Origin: Gnetum montanum
Lineage: Eukaryota > Streptophyta > Gnetopsida > Gnetales > Gnetaceae
Length of the DNA: 64,000 nucleotides
Reading direction: 5' to 3'
NCBI GenBank assembly: GCA_015680685.1
Contig: MNCI01030614.1
Span: 32,393 to 96,392, forward strand
Shown here: in pieces, positions 1 through 11,466 of the stretch
How positions within the stretch are numbered: position 1 is the first letter of the stretch
Layout: each line of letters begins with the position of its first letter
Position numbers and translations under genes: made by a program
The notes under the pieces: model-generated
Database searches by the model: none
What the model was told of the DNA's origin: nothing
What the model saw: only the letters and a program-made list of their open reading frames with translations

Positions 1-195
1 GACTTGATCTTGAAGTCATTGGAGTTGCTCATGCTGAGGGCAAGCCCAACTTGACAAGCCCAACATGAGTTCCATGCCTTAGTCAAATTTTTTCCTTCCA
101 AAAGCCCAAAAGGCTCTAAGTTGTTCTCGTTCCATAGTGTTAGGTTGAAATTCGCAGTGTTTCAATCCATAACTTCACATAATATTGTGAAAGAT

Positions 196-1180
196 GCCGA
201 AAATATTGAAGAATAATAGTCATGAATGAAGGGACACAACAATGGATATAACCATTAGAACTATTTGATATCTAGGGAATTGACTTTATGTGATCCATCA
301 CACCAATGTTGAATGGGAAGGCCTACATAAGAATGACTATGGATTATTGTACAAAGTGGGTAGATTTAGTAGTAGTTAAAAATTTTATAGCCAAAATAGC
401 TATCAAGTTCTTTCAACAACATGTGGTGAATCAATTTGGAGTACTGAGAATGTTTATTTTAGATAATGAAACTCATTTTACCGATGCTACTTTTAAATAG
501 CTCATGCAATAGCCTAGGGTAAACCATAAACTAACAACATCATATTATCCCCAAGCCGATGGTCATGCAGAAGTAACTAATTACCAAATTACTAGAATAT
601 TAACTACGATGGTTAGTAAATTTAGAAAGGATTGGAGCACAAAGCTAAATAATCCTCTATGGGCTTATAGAATGATGTTCAAACTACCCATTGGATATTC
701 ACCATATGAGTTAGTTTATGGTAAATTACCCATGCTACTAATCTAGACAAAGCTTCAAACTCCAGCTACTACTAGCAAACATGACCTAAACTTAAGCTTA
801 TCCTAGAAAGAGCACCTAATGAATCTTAAAATGTTAGAAGAAAATAGGCTAATAGCACTTATGAGTAGTAAGATCCACAAGAACTACTCTAAGCATAGTC
901 ACAATGCACAAATATGAAAAGTGTTGATACAACCAGGTGATAAGGTCCTCTATTACAATCCCAATCATGTATAGTAAAAGGCTATATTTCAAATGCTTTG
1001 GGAGGGACCATACATCATCTAGGCAACTTACCCATCTAGTGTCAAGTACATTTGCTATTCTTTTAGCCCAAACAAGCTTATCCTGGTAAATATCCAATAG
1101 GTCAAACCTTACCATGAATATTCCAACTTTGCCTAGGATTCTACCTAGCTTGTCCAAATGTCCTATACCCATTCACTTTC
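196..1180 (+). pseudogene. Integrase domain of element A pol (decayed)
   Basis: This is the Ty3-type integrase, which inserts the cDNA into the host genome. Translated pieces show the DDE core in order: MDYCTKWVD (first Asp), LDNETHFTD (second Asp) and YYPQADGHAEVTN (Glu), then WAYRM, GYSPYELVYGK and a C-terminal IQPGDKVLYYNP...MLWEGPYI segment. The spacing and wording match plant Ty3 integrases. Several in-frame stops (for example at 498-500) and small shifts interrupt it. Its lower end stops near 1,180. It matches the integrase of copy F around 45,300-46,150 (minus strand), for example the GYSPYEL segment. Confidence 0.85.
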
Positions 1181-1824
1181 TTGGTTGAATGATCACAATC
1201 ACAGTCATGTGGATTTCCATCATGACACGTAGGTACTAATTCACGTTTGTACATTCTTATTAATTTTTCTACTTTCTTGATATAGTTTCACATTTTTTAA
1301 TAATTTTCAATTTCTTGATAATTTTTTAATTGTTTGATAATTACAAATTCTTGATTAATTTTTCATTCTTTTCAATTCTTGATATATTTTATAATTTTTC
1401 ATACTTTGTCATCATTTCACTTGTACATATTTTTGTCAATTGTCAATAAAACACACCAAATAAAGCAAGATGTAGTCCCAATAAGATGAAGATTTCCCTA
1501 TATTATCAAATCATAAGGGACTCAATACCTATATAGTTAGACTACAAACATCCATCCATCCATTTCAATAATAAGAGGTTCTAACAATGGCCATATTCAC
1601 ATTCTTCTCATAATAAAACTAAGAATATAGTTATGATCATTATGCTTGGATAGAAGAGTGAAGAACTAAGTGGGAATGTAAAGGGTGTGGCATCAAGGAG
1701 ATTTTTGGATTCTCTTGGATTACTACTGTGAGTTCTATCTTGTTGCTAAGGATGTAATATATCCTTGTAGATCTAACTAAAAATGGAAGTAAGAGCACAA
1801 TAAATGTTTCCTTACCATCTCACT

Positions 1825-1951
1825 AGAAAAACATGTTACCCATGCCTGAAGTTAGTCCTATAGTAAGGTTGACATAATCAAGAATAAAATACATGCATAG
1901 AATAAATTTCTGGAGGTTCCACTAGAAAGATATGTTACCCATACCTAAAGG
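1825..1951 (+). repeat. Conserved motif 1, two copies (element A)
   Basis: Copies at about 1,825-1,857 and 1,920-1,951 share the core TAGAAAGACATGTTACCCAT with few changes, followed by GCCTGAAGGTAG-like sequence. Related copies lie at 7,768-7,800 (+), 35,552-35,582 (-), 40,803-40,836 (-), 44,372-44,402 (-) and 44,454-44,492 (-). The pair spacing (~95 bp here, ~85 bp in F) is also kept. Function unknown. Confidence 0.7.
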
Positions 1952-2377
1952 TAGTCAGCTTCCTAGGAATCTCAAAAAAAATAAAGAGTGTGATGCATAA
2001 ACTCCTCCCTTGCATAATACTCCAAGTGATAATACTCCTTGCAACAATGGTAATCATATGGTTGTGAATATTAGGGATGAAACAATGTGATGCCATTGGA
2101 AAGTTGTTTGGAACTTGATTTGAATCATGAAAAGAAGCACTAATGATTACCTTAACCATAGATTATAGACAAGGATTCATGATGCCTATGGTAAGATACC
2201 TCATGTCCTAGTTTCAACAATCCCTTCTATAGCCCATCCCATCTCACTATATATTCATACACAACTTGTGATTTTGTATGATATAATGTTATTTTCTCAA
2301 TCTAGTGATACTAACATGTGTGTTTTGCTAGATAGGTATGTCTTCATTCAACTACTTGAGTGCCTATGAACACTTTT

Positions 2378-2431
2378 AGGTGTGGTTATACAAGGGCACT
2401 AAGGGCTAGAGCCTACCTTGGGGAGGACCCA
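2378..2431 (+). repeat. Conserved motif 2 (element A)
   Basis: The block reads TAGGTGTGGTTATACAAGGG then a GCACTAAGGGCTAGAGCC-like stretch ending in TTGGGGAGGACCCAC. Close relatives occur at 11,426-11,466 (+, H), 35,062-35,110 (-, F) and 40,338-40,395 (-, D), always downstream of motif 1. It has no coding potential and its function is unknown. Confidence 0.65.
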
Positions 2432-2754
2432 CATCTACAACTCTTGTATTTCATACTTGACAAGTAATTTCACATCATCTTATGTCTTCCAAAATAATCA
2501 AGACTCAATATATACTTCCCATATCATCTAATAATCTATCCATACATAAGAAATTCATAAACCATCTCTTATCCATCCAATAAATTGTTGTTACCCAAAA
2601 TTCCTTCCTTATGAACTTTGAATGCCAAATTCTTGGAAACTATGCATTGTTAATGGCCCAAGATCCTTTATAAAAGCTTCTCATCCTCCAAACATTCCAT
2701 TTGACTCATTTTCTGGCCCCCAAAAAACTCAATGAAAAATTTAAAAATTTTCAT

Positions 2755-2845
2755 GATGATGTTGTAGCTATAATAGTGTAGCCCCTATGATGTATCATCT
2801 ATGATGTTACACTAATAAAAATAGTATTTATACATATGGGAGTTA
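2755..2845 (+). promoter_or_regulatory. Internal LTR-like promoter block upstream of third ORF (A)
   Basis: Degenerate inverted ATGAT/ATCAT units (CCTATGATGTATCATCTATG) are followed by a TATA-like TATTTATACATA. The element's own LTR shows the same layout, with degraded GATATC palindromes followed by TATAAATA at 6,489-6,496. The block lies ~550-600 bp before the third-ORF start. That it is a promoter is inferred from position and resemblance to D (39,946-40,010) and F (34,655-34,740). Confidence 0.45.
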
Positions 2846-3387
2846 GTGAAATTTTTCATTCCTCTGATTTCTAGAAAGAGAATTTTTTGCAGTTTTTCTC
2901 AAAGCTCTTACACACTAACTTCCAAAGGTCATAACTTCATCTCTGTAGCTCCAATTTTCAAAATTCTTGAATCCTATTGATCTTGAAGCACTCAACTTAG
3001 TCATGGAAAGACAAAGGGGTTGACTATGATGACATTAGGAAATTTGAGCCAAAATTTTCTAGTGCCCAAAAGATACCATAAAGGGTAAGTATAAGAAATA
3101 ATAATAGCCTTATAGTTAATCAATCAAATATAGGCTAGAAAGACTTAATTAATTTCCATAATGGACCATACCAACCATTTTAATCCATAATAAAAAAATG
3201 ATGATAACTTTGGAAGGTCATAAGTAAATAATGATAGAACACTTAAGGAGATATCTTTTGAAAATTTTTCTAACTTTGCAATCATAATAAGATAAGAACT
3301 TGATCTAACCAATGGTATAAAGAAGATAAAAAGCCATTAAAAACTCATGTAAACACTTTAATAATTTCAAATCCTTATTGATCACAG

Positions 3388-6071
3388 ATGGTCCCATAGA
3401 GACCAACAACTAAAGGACCTTCCCAACATGGGAAAAAAAAGATCAAAAGGTCATGGAAGAATAAAATCCTTGAGAAAAACACATAGAGAATGAGGCTCAA
3501 TTGTATAGCATCCATCAAAAAATCCCTACTACCAAGCACTCAACCCAAGGAGAGGCAAAAGTTTCACCAATACTTGAACAAGGACAACACCCCACGTTGT
3601 CATTGAAATGCCTCCAGGCCATGCAAGAAAAGTCCATCATGTCCATAGTTATTATGGAATTAATCTTCAATCCATTCATGGAGTTTGCTCTAGAAGTAGT
3701 GAAGATGCAACTCCAAGCATCTTCTTTATGGCCTACACTATCCAACGAATGGTACCTAGGAGAAACATACCAATTTTAGGAAAATAAGCAAGCCAATGCT
3801 ACATTCAAAATTGAAGGAGTCTATATACCTTACTTAGTGGAGGCAATTTCCAACGCCCTCAACATCCCTAATGAAGGGGAAAATGTGACATAAATCTCAA
3901 CAAGATTTGATATTGATGCTAAAAGGCTATGGTTGCATAGGGAATATGGTAAATAAGATAAAGATTATAGCAAGCTCATAGCCAAGGAAAAGATATATTT
4001 CAAAATTGACACCTACCTCTTATTTTTGATAAAGAGGCTCAATAGGATATCCACATATGTACCTAAAGGAAGTGTCATTTTGATGGGAAATTTTAATGCT
4101 AACATTGCCCATCTATTCTTCCTCAAGATTTAAAGGTAATTTGAGGAGAAGAAGGTAGGGAAGCTAATACTTCCATTTTCTTACCTTATCAAGAAGCTAT
4201 GTAAGCAAGCTAAAATCCTAAGGTATACCAATTATGTCTCTAGGAAGGCCTAGAATACTTCTTATGCAGAGATGTTCAAGTTGGTACCACCAAAGAAGGA
4301 CTAAGTAGAAAAACCAACAGGCACCGAGGAAGCTATAGGTACCATCCTTATAGGTAGCATTCCAACTACTAGTTTGTAGTAATAAGTAGGACCTAGTAGT
4401 CAACCATAAGCAAAATAGTAGCAACAATAGAGAAAGCAACAACAAGTTCCACCATCATTGTAGTACTACAGACAGTCCATGAGCCATCTATAGTAGATTG
4501 CAAAAATAATAAGTTGGAAAACAAGAGATGGGGCTAATTTGTATAAACTAAGAGATAGCTTTTCAAGGGCCATAGTATCCATAGATCTAGCCAATGGGCA
4601 AGTATTACTTAAAGCAAAAGGAGAGGATGATTGGACATAATAGATATCTCAGAATGTTGCACCATTCCAAGTCATGCTTGAAACTAGTCAAAGTGCCACT
4701 ATTATGGTCATAAAACACAAATAATTAGTAGGATCCATAAAGGTTATCACTGACCACATCAAGGAATCCTTCAATGTACCTGTTGTATCACTAGCTAATA
4801 TCTTTAGAGAATGAGATGCTCAAATACTTGCTAGAACCTCAATGACTCCTATAGAGCATGAAGACAAACTGGATAGACTACTCTAGATAGGTCAAGTGAT
4901 GTAGAATATTTTTGACATTCCCAATTATATCACTGTAGTCCAATCTAATTTGATAGCCACAAAAGAAAAATTGATCATGGTTGAAACCAAGGCTGAGCAT
5001 TCAGAGAACAAGGTAAAGTGATTACAAGAGGAGTTAGCCATCCTAAGAGTTGAAAGAAGAGATCCAACATAATTCATAATGCTAGACCAACTTGATTATT
5101 TAAAAACCAACAACATGAGTCAGTTGATTGAACATGAGAATAGAGAAAGAAAAGGAGAAGGTAGTGTGTGATGCATCTATTACTAAAGCACAAATGTATG
5201 CACATGCGAAAGCTCTCATAGCCTTACAAGAAGAAAAGGAATAGTTAGATGCTAGTAATTCTTAGTTAACAAACATCAAAAAGTAGAAGAATGTTCTCAA
5301 GGAGAGCATCCAACAACTCTAACAATAACTAGTTTATGTTAACCAAGATATGAGTCACTTGGCCCAAGAAAAAAGAACCTTATCAATGGAATAAGTCTAT
5401 GCCATTCATCAGAAGTCAATAATCAAAATCAATATGTGGAAAAACAAGATCAAGAAACATGAATGACTTAAAAAGTATTTTAGAGACTAGGTGGGCATGT
5501 ATAAATAAATCAATGAAAAGAATTCTAGATGGCAAATATCAAAATTAATTTCATCTCTACAAAAGATACATGTTGGGAGCCAATCTTGGATAGCCTTACC
5601 CACATTCATTAAGCCAAGCTGAAAAATAAAGACCTATAGATAGAAGACCTGATAGAGTACATGTGGTTAATGAATCTTCATTATGCTAACTTGGCCATGT
5701 TAATTGCAAGATGGCCTCAAAATGTGTTAGAGTAGTAGGTAGTAGTAGTCTATGCAATGTATGAGAAGGATTTTTCCAACAAAAAAGATGCATTATAGAA
5801 ACTACATGTGGCAAAATCTAAACTAGAAATTGTCAAAGCCAACTACTAGGGCCAAAAAGATGTAAGAATGAACCTAGCACATCAAATATCAAATTAACAA
5901 GAGCTAAGAAAGATGGCCAAATCTTTTAAAGAAGATAGATAGCAATTTACTACTTTGTACATGAAGGCCAACAAAATGTTTCTGCAACTACCATTTCCAT
6001 GGGATGTACCCACTCTATCCAACATCGCACAACAAGTATGGATAGTACATGATCCAAGAAAAGAGGAATAA
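3388..6071 (+). pseudogene. Third ORF of the Ty3 family, copy in element A (decayed)
   Basis: The start ATG at 3,388 directly follows TCACAG and aligns with D (39,474) and F (34,074). The copy runs ~890 codons with frame changes and many stops, and ends near NPRxEE-type residues as D and F do. The N-terminal part (SIHQK, GQHPTLSL, YLGETYQF, PFSYLIKKLCKQA) resembles the family annotated in angiosperms as putative plant transposon protein, carried by Athila-like elements. A glutamine-rich middle follows (about 4,380-4,480), then a long lysine/glutamate-rich segment from about 4,900 to 6,000, probably coiled coil. No catalytic motif is visible. The role in the element is unknown, and env-like is only a positional analogy. 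Confidence 0.7.
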
Positions 6072-6361
6072 AAGATTCACACACACCTTAATAGATACTA
6101 ATTCAAAAAGTCTAATGACAAAGGGAAGTTGCCAATGGAAGAGACTCCACTGCCTAGAACATGAGCTACATCAAGTTACTCCAAGTTTTATTTTATTTTA
6201 TTTCATCTTATCATGTAACTTTGTCAGTTTGTAAACACCACTACAACATTCTAAGTCATGTAAATAGTCATGTATAGTTAAATCTACATCCAAATTTTTA
6301 AAAGGACTCTATCCTCATTTTTCTTAACTTGAGGATGAGTTTCTAGTCACTCATGAAGGTA
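6072..6361 (+). other. 3' untranslated region and decayed polypurine tract of A
   Basis: Holds AACTTGAGGATGAGTTT followed by a decayed purine tract (CTCATGAAGGTA) immediately before the LTR. In H the same place reads AGTCATGGGGGTA. The purine tract would prime plus-strand DNA synthesis in an active element. Confidence 0.6.
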
Positions 6362-7216
6362 TGATAAAGTTAATTTTTGTCGTAATCTGATATCATATCT
6401 ACAATATCATTACAATGATTTCATAGATACAATGTCATGGTACATGCTACATCATTGTTGATGTAATGTCTCATGATGCATGCAGCCCTATAAATATCAG
6501 TACTTGGATGTACAATCGATATCTTTTCATTTTACCCTTAGCTAGATTCTTGTACTTTTTTCTAGCCTTAGCAATAGAGTGAATGCCCACAATGTAATGT
6601 TTTGTAATTGTACTTGGACATAGTTTATGATGGTATTAAATATCAAGATTACTTTCCATCATTGGAGCATTCCCTTACTTTCATTTGTTTACATAGCATA
6701 ATCTTTATGATTTTCTTAGTTAATAATTTACATTTCAAGTGCTTTGCTTTATATGACACTATTAAGCAATATGGATATAACTGGTTTCAAGCACTAAGTG
6801 TAGTTCTATAGTAACCCAGTAGTGGCATTACTTGGTTCGCCTAGTAGTAATTCCACTTGGTAATCCTAGCGATACCTACACAAGTCCAAAGCATGTACAA
6901 TAGACTAGGACCAAATGTCCATTGCATTAGGCTAAGATAGGTTTATGTTTTCTTAGTTAACTAAACTTAGAAGTATACTTTCAATCATGTTTACTTTAGG
7001 AGCACTTAGAGCCTATCAACATTAGTTAATCATATGCCTCACTATTAGCTAAATCATACACTTGAACTTCACTAGCTTAAAGTGGGAAGACAACAATCTC
7101 AAACTTAACATCAATTACTAGCATAATTACATTGTTCGTTCATGGATTACAATCTAGTCACATGCTAGCACTCATGACTTGTATGGTAAAGTGTTGGGAT
7201 ACTTCATTGTTCATCA
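6362..7216 (+). repeat. 3' LTR of element A
   Basis: Begins TGATAAAG after the purine tract and ends TTCATCA (family TG...CA ends), ~855 bp. It contains degraded GATATC palindromes (about 6,388-6,430), a TATA box TATAAATA at 6,489-6,496 and the family's downstream block ACCCAGTAGTG (about 6,815). Its length agrees with D's LTRs (832 and 843 bp). Confidence 0.8.
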
Positions 7217-8193
7217 ACTAAGTGCATTTTATCTTTTTATTTTGAAATATTTTGATTTATATGTTCTTGTAATTTTCTAATTTATTGAACACTTTATTTC
7301 TAACTTTTTAGGTCTTCATATGTTTTCCATTTCTTTGTATTTACTATTTCTTCTATAACGTTTTAATTTGTTTAAGTTATTTTAAAATTTTCATTAATAT
7401 ATTATCACTTATATGTAAAATAAAAAGTTGTTATTTATATTTATTTCTATACCATTATAATATTGGAAGAACAATTGTGCAAAAGTAGTGATATAACATC
7501 ACTCATCCTCTTATTTCTATAAGTAAAAGATTCTTATCATGAAAGTAAGATGGTTCTTTTCACACAATAATTAAAAATGAACCCATGATCATTATGCCTT
7601 GATGAAAGGGAAAATGACTAAGATGAATTAGAAAAAAATATAACATCAAGGATATTTGTTGATTCATTAGACTTCTTCTATGAGTTTAACCACTTCATTT
7701 GATTATAGTATCATTCATGTTTTAATTGTCTTTGAAATGTCTTTTTTCTAAAAGTTGTTATTGTGCTATGGTGTAAGAAAGACATGCAACCCATGCTTGA
7801 AGGTAGTATTTTGATGAAGATAAAAAATAATTAATTAACTTGTTTATCTATATATTTATAATATATATCCATTATTTGGCCCATATAATCTTTTATATTT
7901 TTAAAATTAATAAAATATCAATTTAATCACTTAGAATTTATTTTCACGTTAAAACCAAAAATTAAAATTAATGTACTTTATCTCAACCAAAATATTAATT
8001 TTGTGAAAATGATATCTTGTAACAAAGCATCGTGATGATAACTATTTATTTACATTGACAAATTCTTACTAGTAATTCATCCTTAGCATTATGATGATAA
8101 AATTATTAAATTATTTTACCATGACCATAGAGGAATCTCTTGGATAGGGCTAGTACTTAGCCTCTTGGAAAAAACTAAATTAGGGTACCACTT
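7217..8193 (+). mobile_element. Left remnant of older element G (post-pol module)
   Basis: AT-rich non-coding sequence that aligns loosely with A 1,225-1,850. It includes an ATGATCATTATGC...ATCAAGGA...TTGATTC run at 7,585-7,665 and motif 1 at 7,768-7,800. It stops at 8,193, where element H begins, and appears to resume at 13,014. That makes G the host of both A and H. From 7,840 to 8,190 the sequence is very AT-rich with nothing recognisable apart from a dispersed repeat. Confidence 0.5.
7838..7960 (+). repeat. AT-rich dispersed repeat, inverted partner near 22,470-22,620
   Basis: The run TATATATTTATAATATATAT followed by CCATTATTTGG and an ATCTTTTATATTTT stretch is matched by the reverse complement of about 22,500-22,610 (ATATATTATAAATATATAGC preceded by GGCCAAATAATAG). 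It could be a small MITE-like element or shared flank. No clear ends were identified. Confidence 0.4.
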
Positions 8194-8195
8194 TG

Positions 8196-10295
8196 ATGAG
8201 ACGCAATTCGCATGAGCCTAGGACCTTCTTGATAACTGACAAAAATTTTCTTGGGGATGATTGGAAGGCTTACAAAAGTCATAATGAGTTTTATAGTTCC
8301 TTCTCTTCCTCTACTTCTTCAATGTCAGATTGTGATACGGATGACTATCTTTTAAGGGATAGGCATAGAACTAAAAATTGAGCTCACAAAGGAAATCAAG
8401 AACGCCAACATAAACAAAGGCAACATCATCCCAACACACGAACACACAACTTACCTGGTGATGATGAACCCCTGCTGGCCACTAAGAGTCTAACGCAAAT
8501 ACGAGAGGCTATTCAAATCTCACGTAGGCATCGTAAAGAGAGCCGTCTACCTAGGCTCGATTTAAACAACTTTCCCAAGTTTCTAGGAGGCTATGATTCA
8601 GATCCGCAACATCATTTACAAGCCTTCTATGATGCCTATGAATGGAACAACATTGATAACATGTGGCAAAAACTTAGGCTCTTCCCTATGACACTCGTTG
8701 GTCAAGCAAAAGTATGGTATAGATCGGTAAAACCAAATTCAATACAACGTTGGCCAACAATGGTAGAAGCTTTTAATGAAAGATATCAAACCTATGCAAG
8801 AGTGTCAACCTTGAGGAAACAAATCCAAGAATGGAAACAAGCACAACATGAACCCTTGGACATGGCCTTAGAAAGATATTACACACTGTTAAACAACTGT
8901 CCAGGCCATGAGTTCTCTGAAGAAAGGCTAATGAATCATATCATTGATGGGCTATGTCATGAAACAAGAGAGACCTTAGGAATGTATGCCCAAGGTCAAC
9001 TATACGAACTACGAACCCATCAATTACAAGAGCTTATTAAGTGGGTAGCAAAAGAAGAAGGAGAACTAGCCAAATGGGAGAATGTTAAACGTTCTCAACA
9101 GGACCAAAATCCCAGCTTAGCAAGGGTCCATAAAGAGGAGAAATCCACTCACTTCAAGGAGGTGGAATCATCTTTCCCAAACCAAGAAACAGGATGGGAC
9201 ACCATGCAACAATCGAAACAAAGGGTAGAAGATCATAAGAATAAGAGCTCAACTGCCAATTTCACATATCAATGTAACGTCTGTCTATACAATCACCCCA
9301 AGGGCCAATGCCCAGTCTTATCACATTTACATGAGCATTGGGGAGAAATGTTACATCCAAATTTCGTACAGAAATATCTGGTTCAACCACAGTGGCAAAA
9401 ACCTCAGTCATGGGGGAGGCCACCGCCAGCTGGACCATACCCTTCATATGTCCCAATGCCAAATGCTTATTATTATGTTCAACATCTTGTTTCTTCATCA
9501 AGCTCATCATCCTCTACCACACCTCCCCGTTATCATTCTCCCGAGTACTATCCACCCATGTCCTCTCCAACAAGATCACCACCTCATGTGCCTTACACTT
9601 ATTATGCTTATCCTCAACCTCATTCTCCTCAATACTATCAACTACCTCCTACATCACAGCCGCATTATCATTCTCCTCCATACTATCATCCCATATCCTC
9701 AACACAACCACCGCCTTTTGTACCTCACATTTCTTCTAATTTTCAACATTCTCATCCTTTTTCTCCTTCTACATCGCCACCAACTGTTCCTGAATTTTTT
9801 GCACTATAGCACCAACCCACAAATGTTACTTGTGCTGCTACTCCCAATAGTAGTGGAGGTCCTTCACAACGTTGAAAGCGTCCCTTCTTTAGACATGTTC
9901 GTCGAAAGGGACACCACACTTCAAGAACCACTGCATCCACCAACTCAGCACAAACCCAACACTGTGGTGCATCTTCCTCTTCAAACCCGATGCCTCATGT
10001 TACCTCATCAAGGCCACCACTTAATACTCCAACAACCATACGGCCCAATGAATATAGCCATGGAGGGCGACATCCTGATCCTTGCGTACCATTTACCAGT
10101 CCCAATTATCCTAGTGGGTTAACTCATTATCTGGAAACTACATCTTATAAATTGATCCACTATGATTACTATAATCAAGTGTGTGAACCCCAATGGGGTC
10201 AATATGACCAGGTCCCAATATTTCCAATATGTGAGGATCCTAATCTTTCATTTATTAATTCTAGTCATGCTCAACCATTTTGGTATGGGGGGTAG
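8196..10295 (+). pseudogene. gag: gag of element H (nearly open, three stops)
   Basis: One frame runs from 8,196 to 10,295 (~700 codons), broken only by stops near 8,379 (TGA), 9,807 (TAG) and ~9,872 (TGA, CGT TGA AAG). It encodes a Ty3-type capsid protein. The retrotransposon gag core is at about 8,530-9,080 (PRLDLNNFPKFLGGYDSDPQ, AKVWYRS, WPTMVEAFNERY, WKQAQHEPLDMALERYY). A CX2CX3HX4C zinc-knuckle variant (CNVCLYNHPKGQC) is at about 9,274-9,312, followed by a long Pro/Ser/Tyr-rich tail. The core is close to that of D (42,613-42,930). The first ~8 codons derive from LTR sequence because of the left-end deletion, so the true start is lost. Confidence 0.85.
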
Positions 10296-10446
10296 CCTCC
10301 ATTCTAACAACACGGAATTAATAAATATTTTTATGATTCTTTAATTTTTCAACTTTTTGTCTTCCAGTTTTTCACCTTTTGATTTATTTTTTTATCTTTT
10401 TGTCTTTTAAGTTTTTGTTTTACAACATCGTTGTATTTTTCCATTT

Positions 10447-10478
10447 TGTGTGTGTGTGTGTGTGTGTGTATGTGTGTG
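10447..10478 (+). repeat. (TG)n microsatellite
   Basis: Thirty-two bases of TG dinucleotide with one TA interruption, in the non-coding module of element H. Confidence 0.9.
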
Positions 10479-11425
10479 CCATCCACCATGTAAGTTCATC
10501 ACCCAATAAGTGTTTGGACCGATGGGATGAACTGTTTTTCATTGATTGCTAATGTTTGGTTTTTACCTTTAAGTTACAATGTTGATACTAAGGTATGTTC
10601 TTTTGATATGGCAGGCAATGAGTCCACTTCATCCATCCATCCATCAAAGTCTATGGTTCCTCTTGGCTTGGAAATGTACAATCCCCTTCTAATAAGAACT
10701 TAAACGAATCAGTGACTGGGCATTTCTCAAACTAAGGAAGGACTCAAGGTTTGTAAAGGGTGTGACTTCAAGGGAACTTGAGGCATTTGTGTTGGCCGTT
10801 CGCTTGGGTGCTTGAATGTTTTATTCTTGAGTTTTCCTTACCATTCTGATGTTACCCATTCTTTGGAAGCTGAGACAATAAAAATAAGAAGTCTTTGCAT
10901 GGTGTGGTCCCCACGCATAAAAATGCAAAACAAAAAAAAAACCAAAGTGAGGATTCAAAGCACACCCCTTAGATGGAATAACTTTGGGCTGCAAGCACTG
11001 GTTATGGAACCAAAGTGTTCCCTCTAACTAAGGCCCTTCTTGCTTCCCATTGCCTCTTTTGTTTCATCGGAATGGTGGTGGCTCTTGGAGATGCATTCTT
11101 GTTACTCCAATGGATGGTTCGGCCAAGCGTATTGATGCGAAGTCACTGGATGTGGTTGGTTTGAGGCCCGAGTTTGAATGAGATTTGTCAAGTCACATTA
11201 ATCATGCACTACACAAGGGGCTGTACACCACCTTGTCCTTGGGATTCCATCCCATCCTCTTCTCTCCACCTTTCTCTCCACTATTCACCTCATTGCCAAT
11301 TCTATCACTAGTGTATATTTTTGTAGATACATTGTTTTCTTTTTGGTAAATTCTTACGGTAAGACTTTAACTCTTGTTCCAAAGGACATTCCCAGAGCCT
11401 ACGGACTCTTTGAATGTGGGATTGT

Positions 11426-11466
11426 TAGGGCACTAAGGGCATGAGCCTGCTTTGGGGAGGACCCAC
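11426..11466 (+). repeat. Conserved motif 2 (element H)
   Basis: AGGGCACTAAGGGCATGAGC then CTGCTTTGGGGAGGACCCAC, nearly the same as at 2,392-2,431 in A. Confidence 0.65.

Larger units (their letters stand above)
1181..3387 (+). other. Post-pol non-coding module of element A
   Basis: No credible coding sequence. The stretch holds AT-rich spacer (1,250-1,450), two copies of a conserved motif (1,825-1,951), a second conserved block (2,378-2,431) and a promoter-like palindrome-plus-TATA block (2,755-2,845). The same blocks in the same order occur in copy F, and most of them in D. That shared order is why I treat this as a functional non-coding region of the family rather than random flank. Confidence 0.65.
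1..7216 (+). mobile_element. Element A: Ty3-type LTR retrotransposon, 5' part outside the window
   Basis: Seen in order on the plus strand: the end of pol (integrase), a ~2.2 kb non-coding module, the third ORF (3,388-6,071), a 3' untranslated stretch with a decayed polypurine tract, and a ~855-bp LTR (6,362-7,216). The order gag-pol-extra ORF is inferred from the more complete copy F. All reading frames carry stops, mostly TAG, so it is a dead copy. The sequence after the LTR (7,217 onward) resembles the post-pol module of the same family, so A seems to have inserted into an older relative. The first ~195 bases do not read as integrase and may be internal pol sequence or a rearrangement. Confidence 0.85.

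Noticed and set aside
849-1172. 107-codon minus-strand frame
   Set aside because: Antisense shadow of the integrase C-terminal region. No protein signature.
9331-10122. 263-codon plus-strand frame overlapping gag
   Set aside because: Alternative frame of the Pro/Ser-rich gag tail. Its Leu/His/Ile composition is what a shifted frame of that tail gives.
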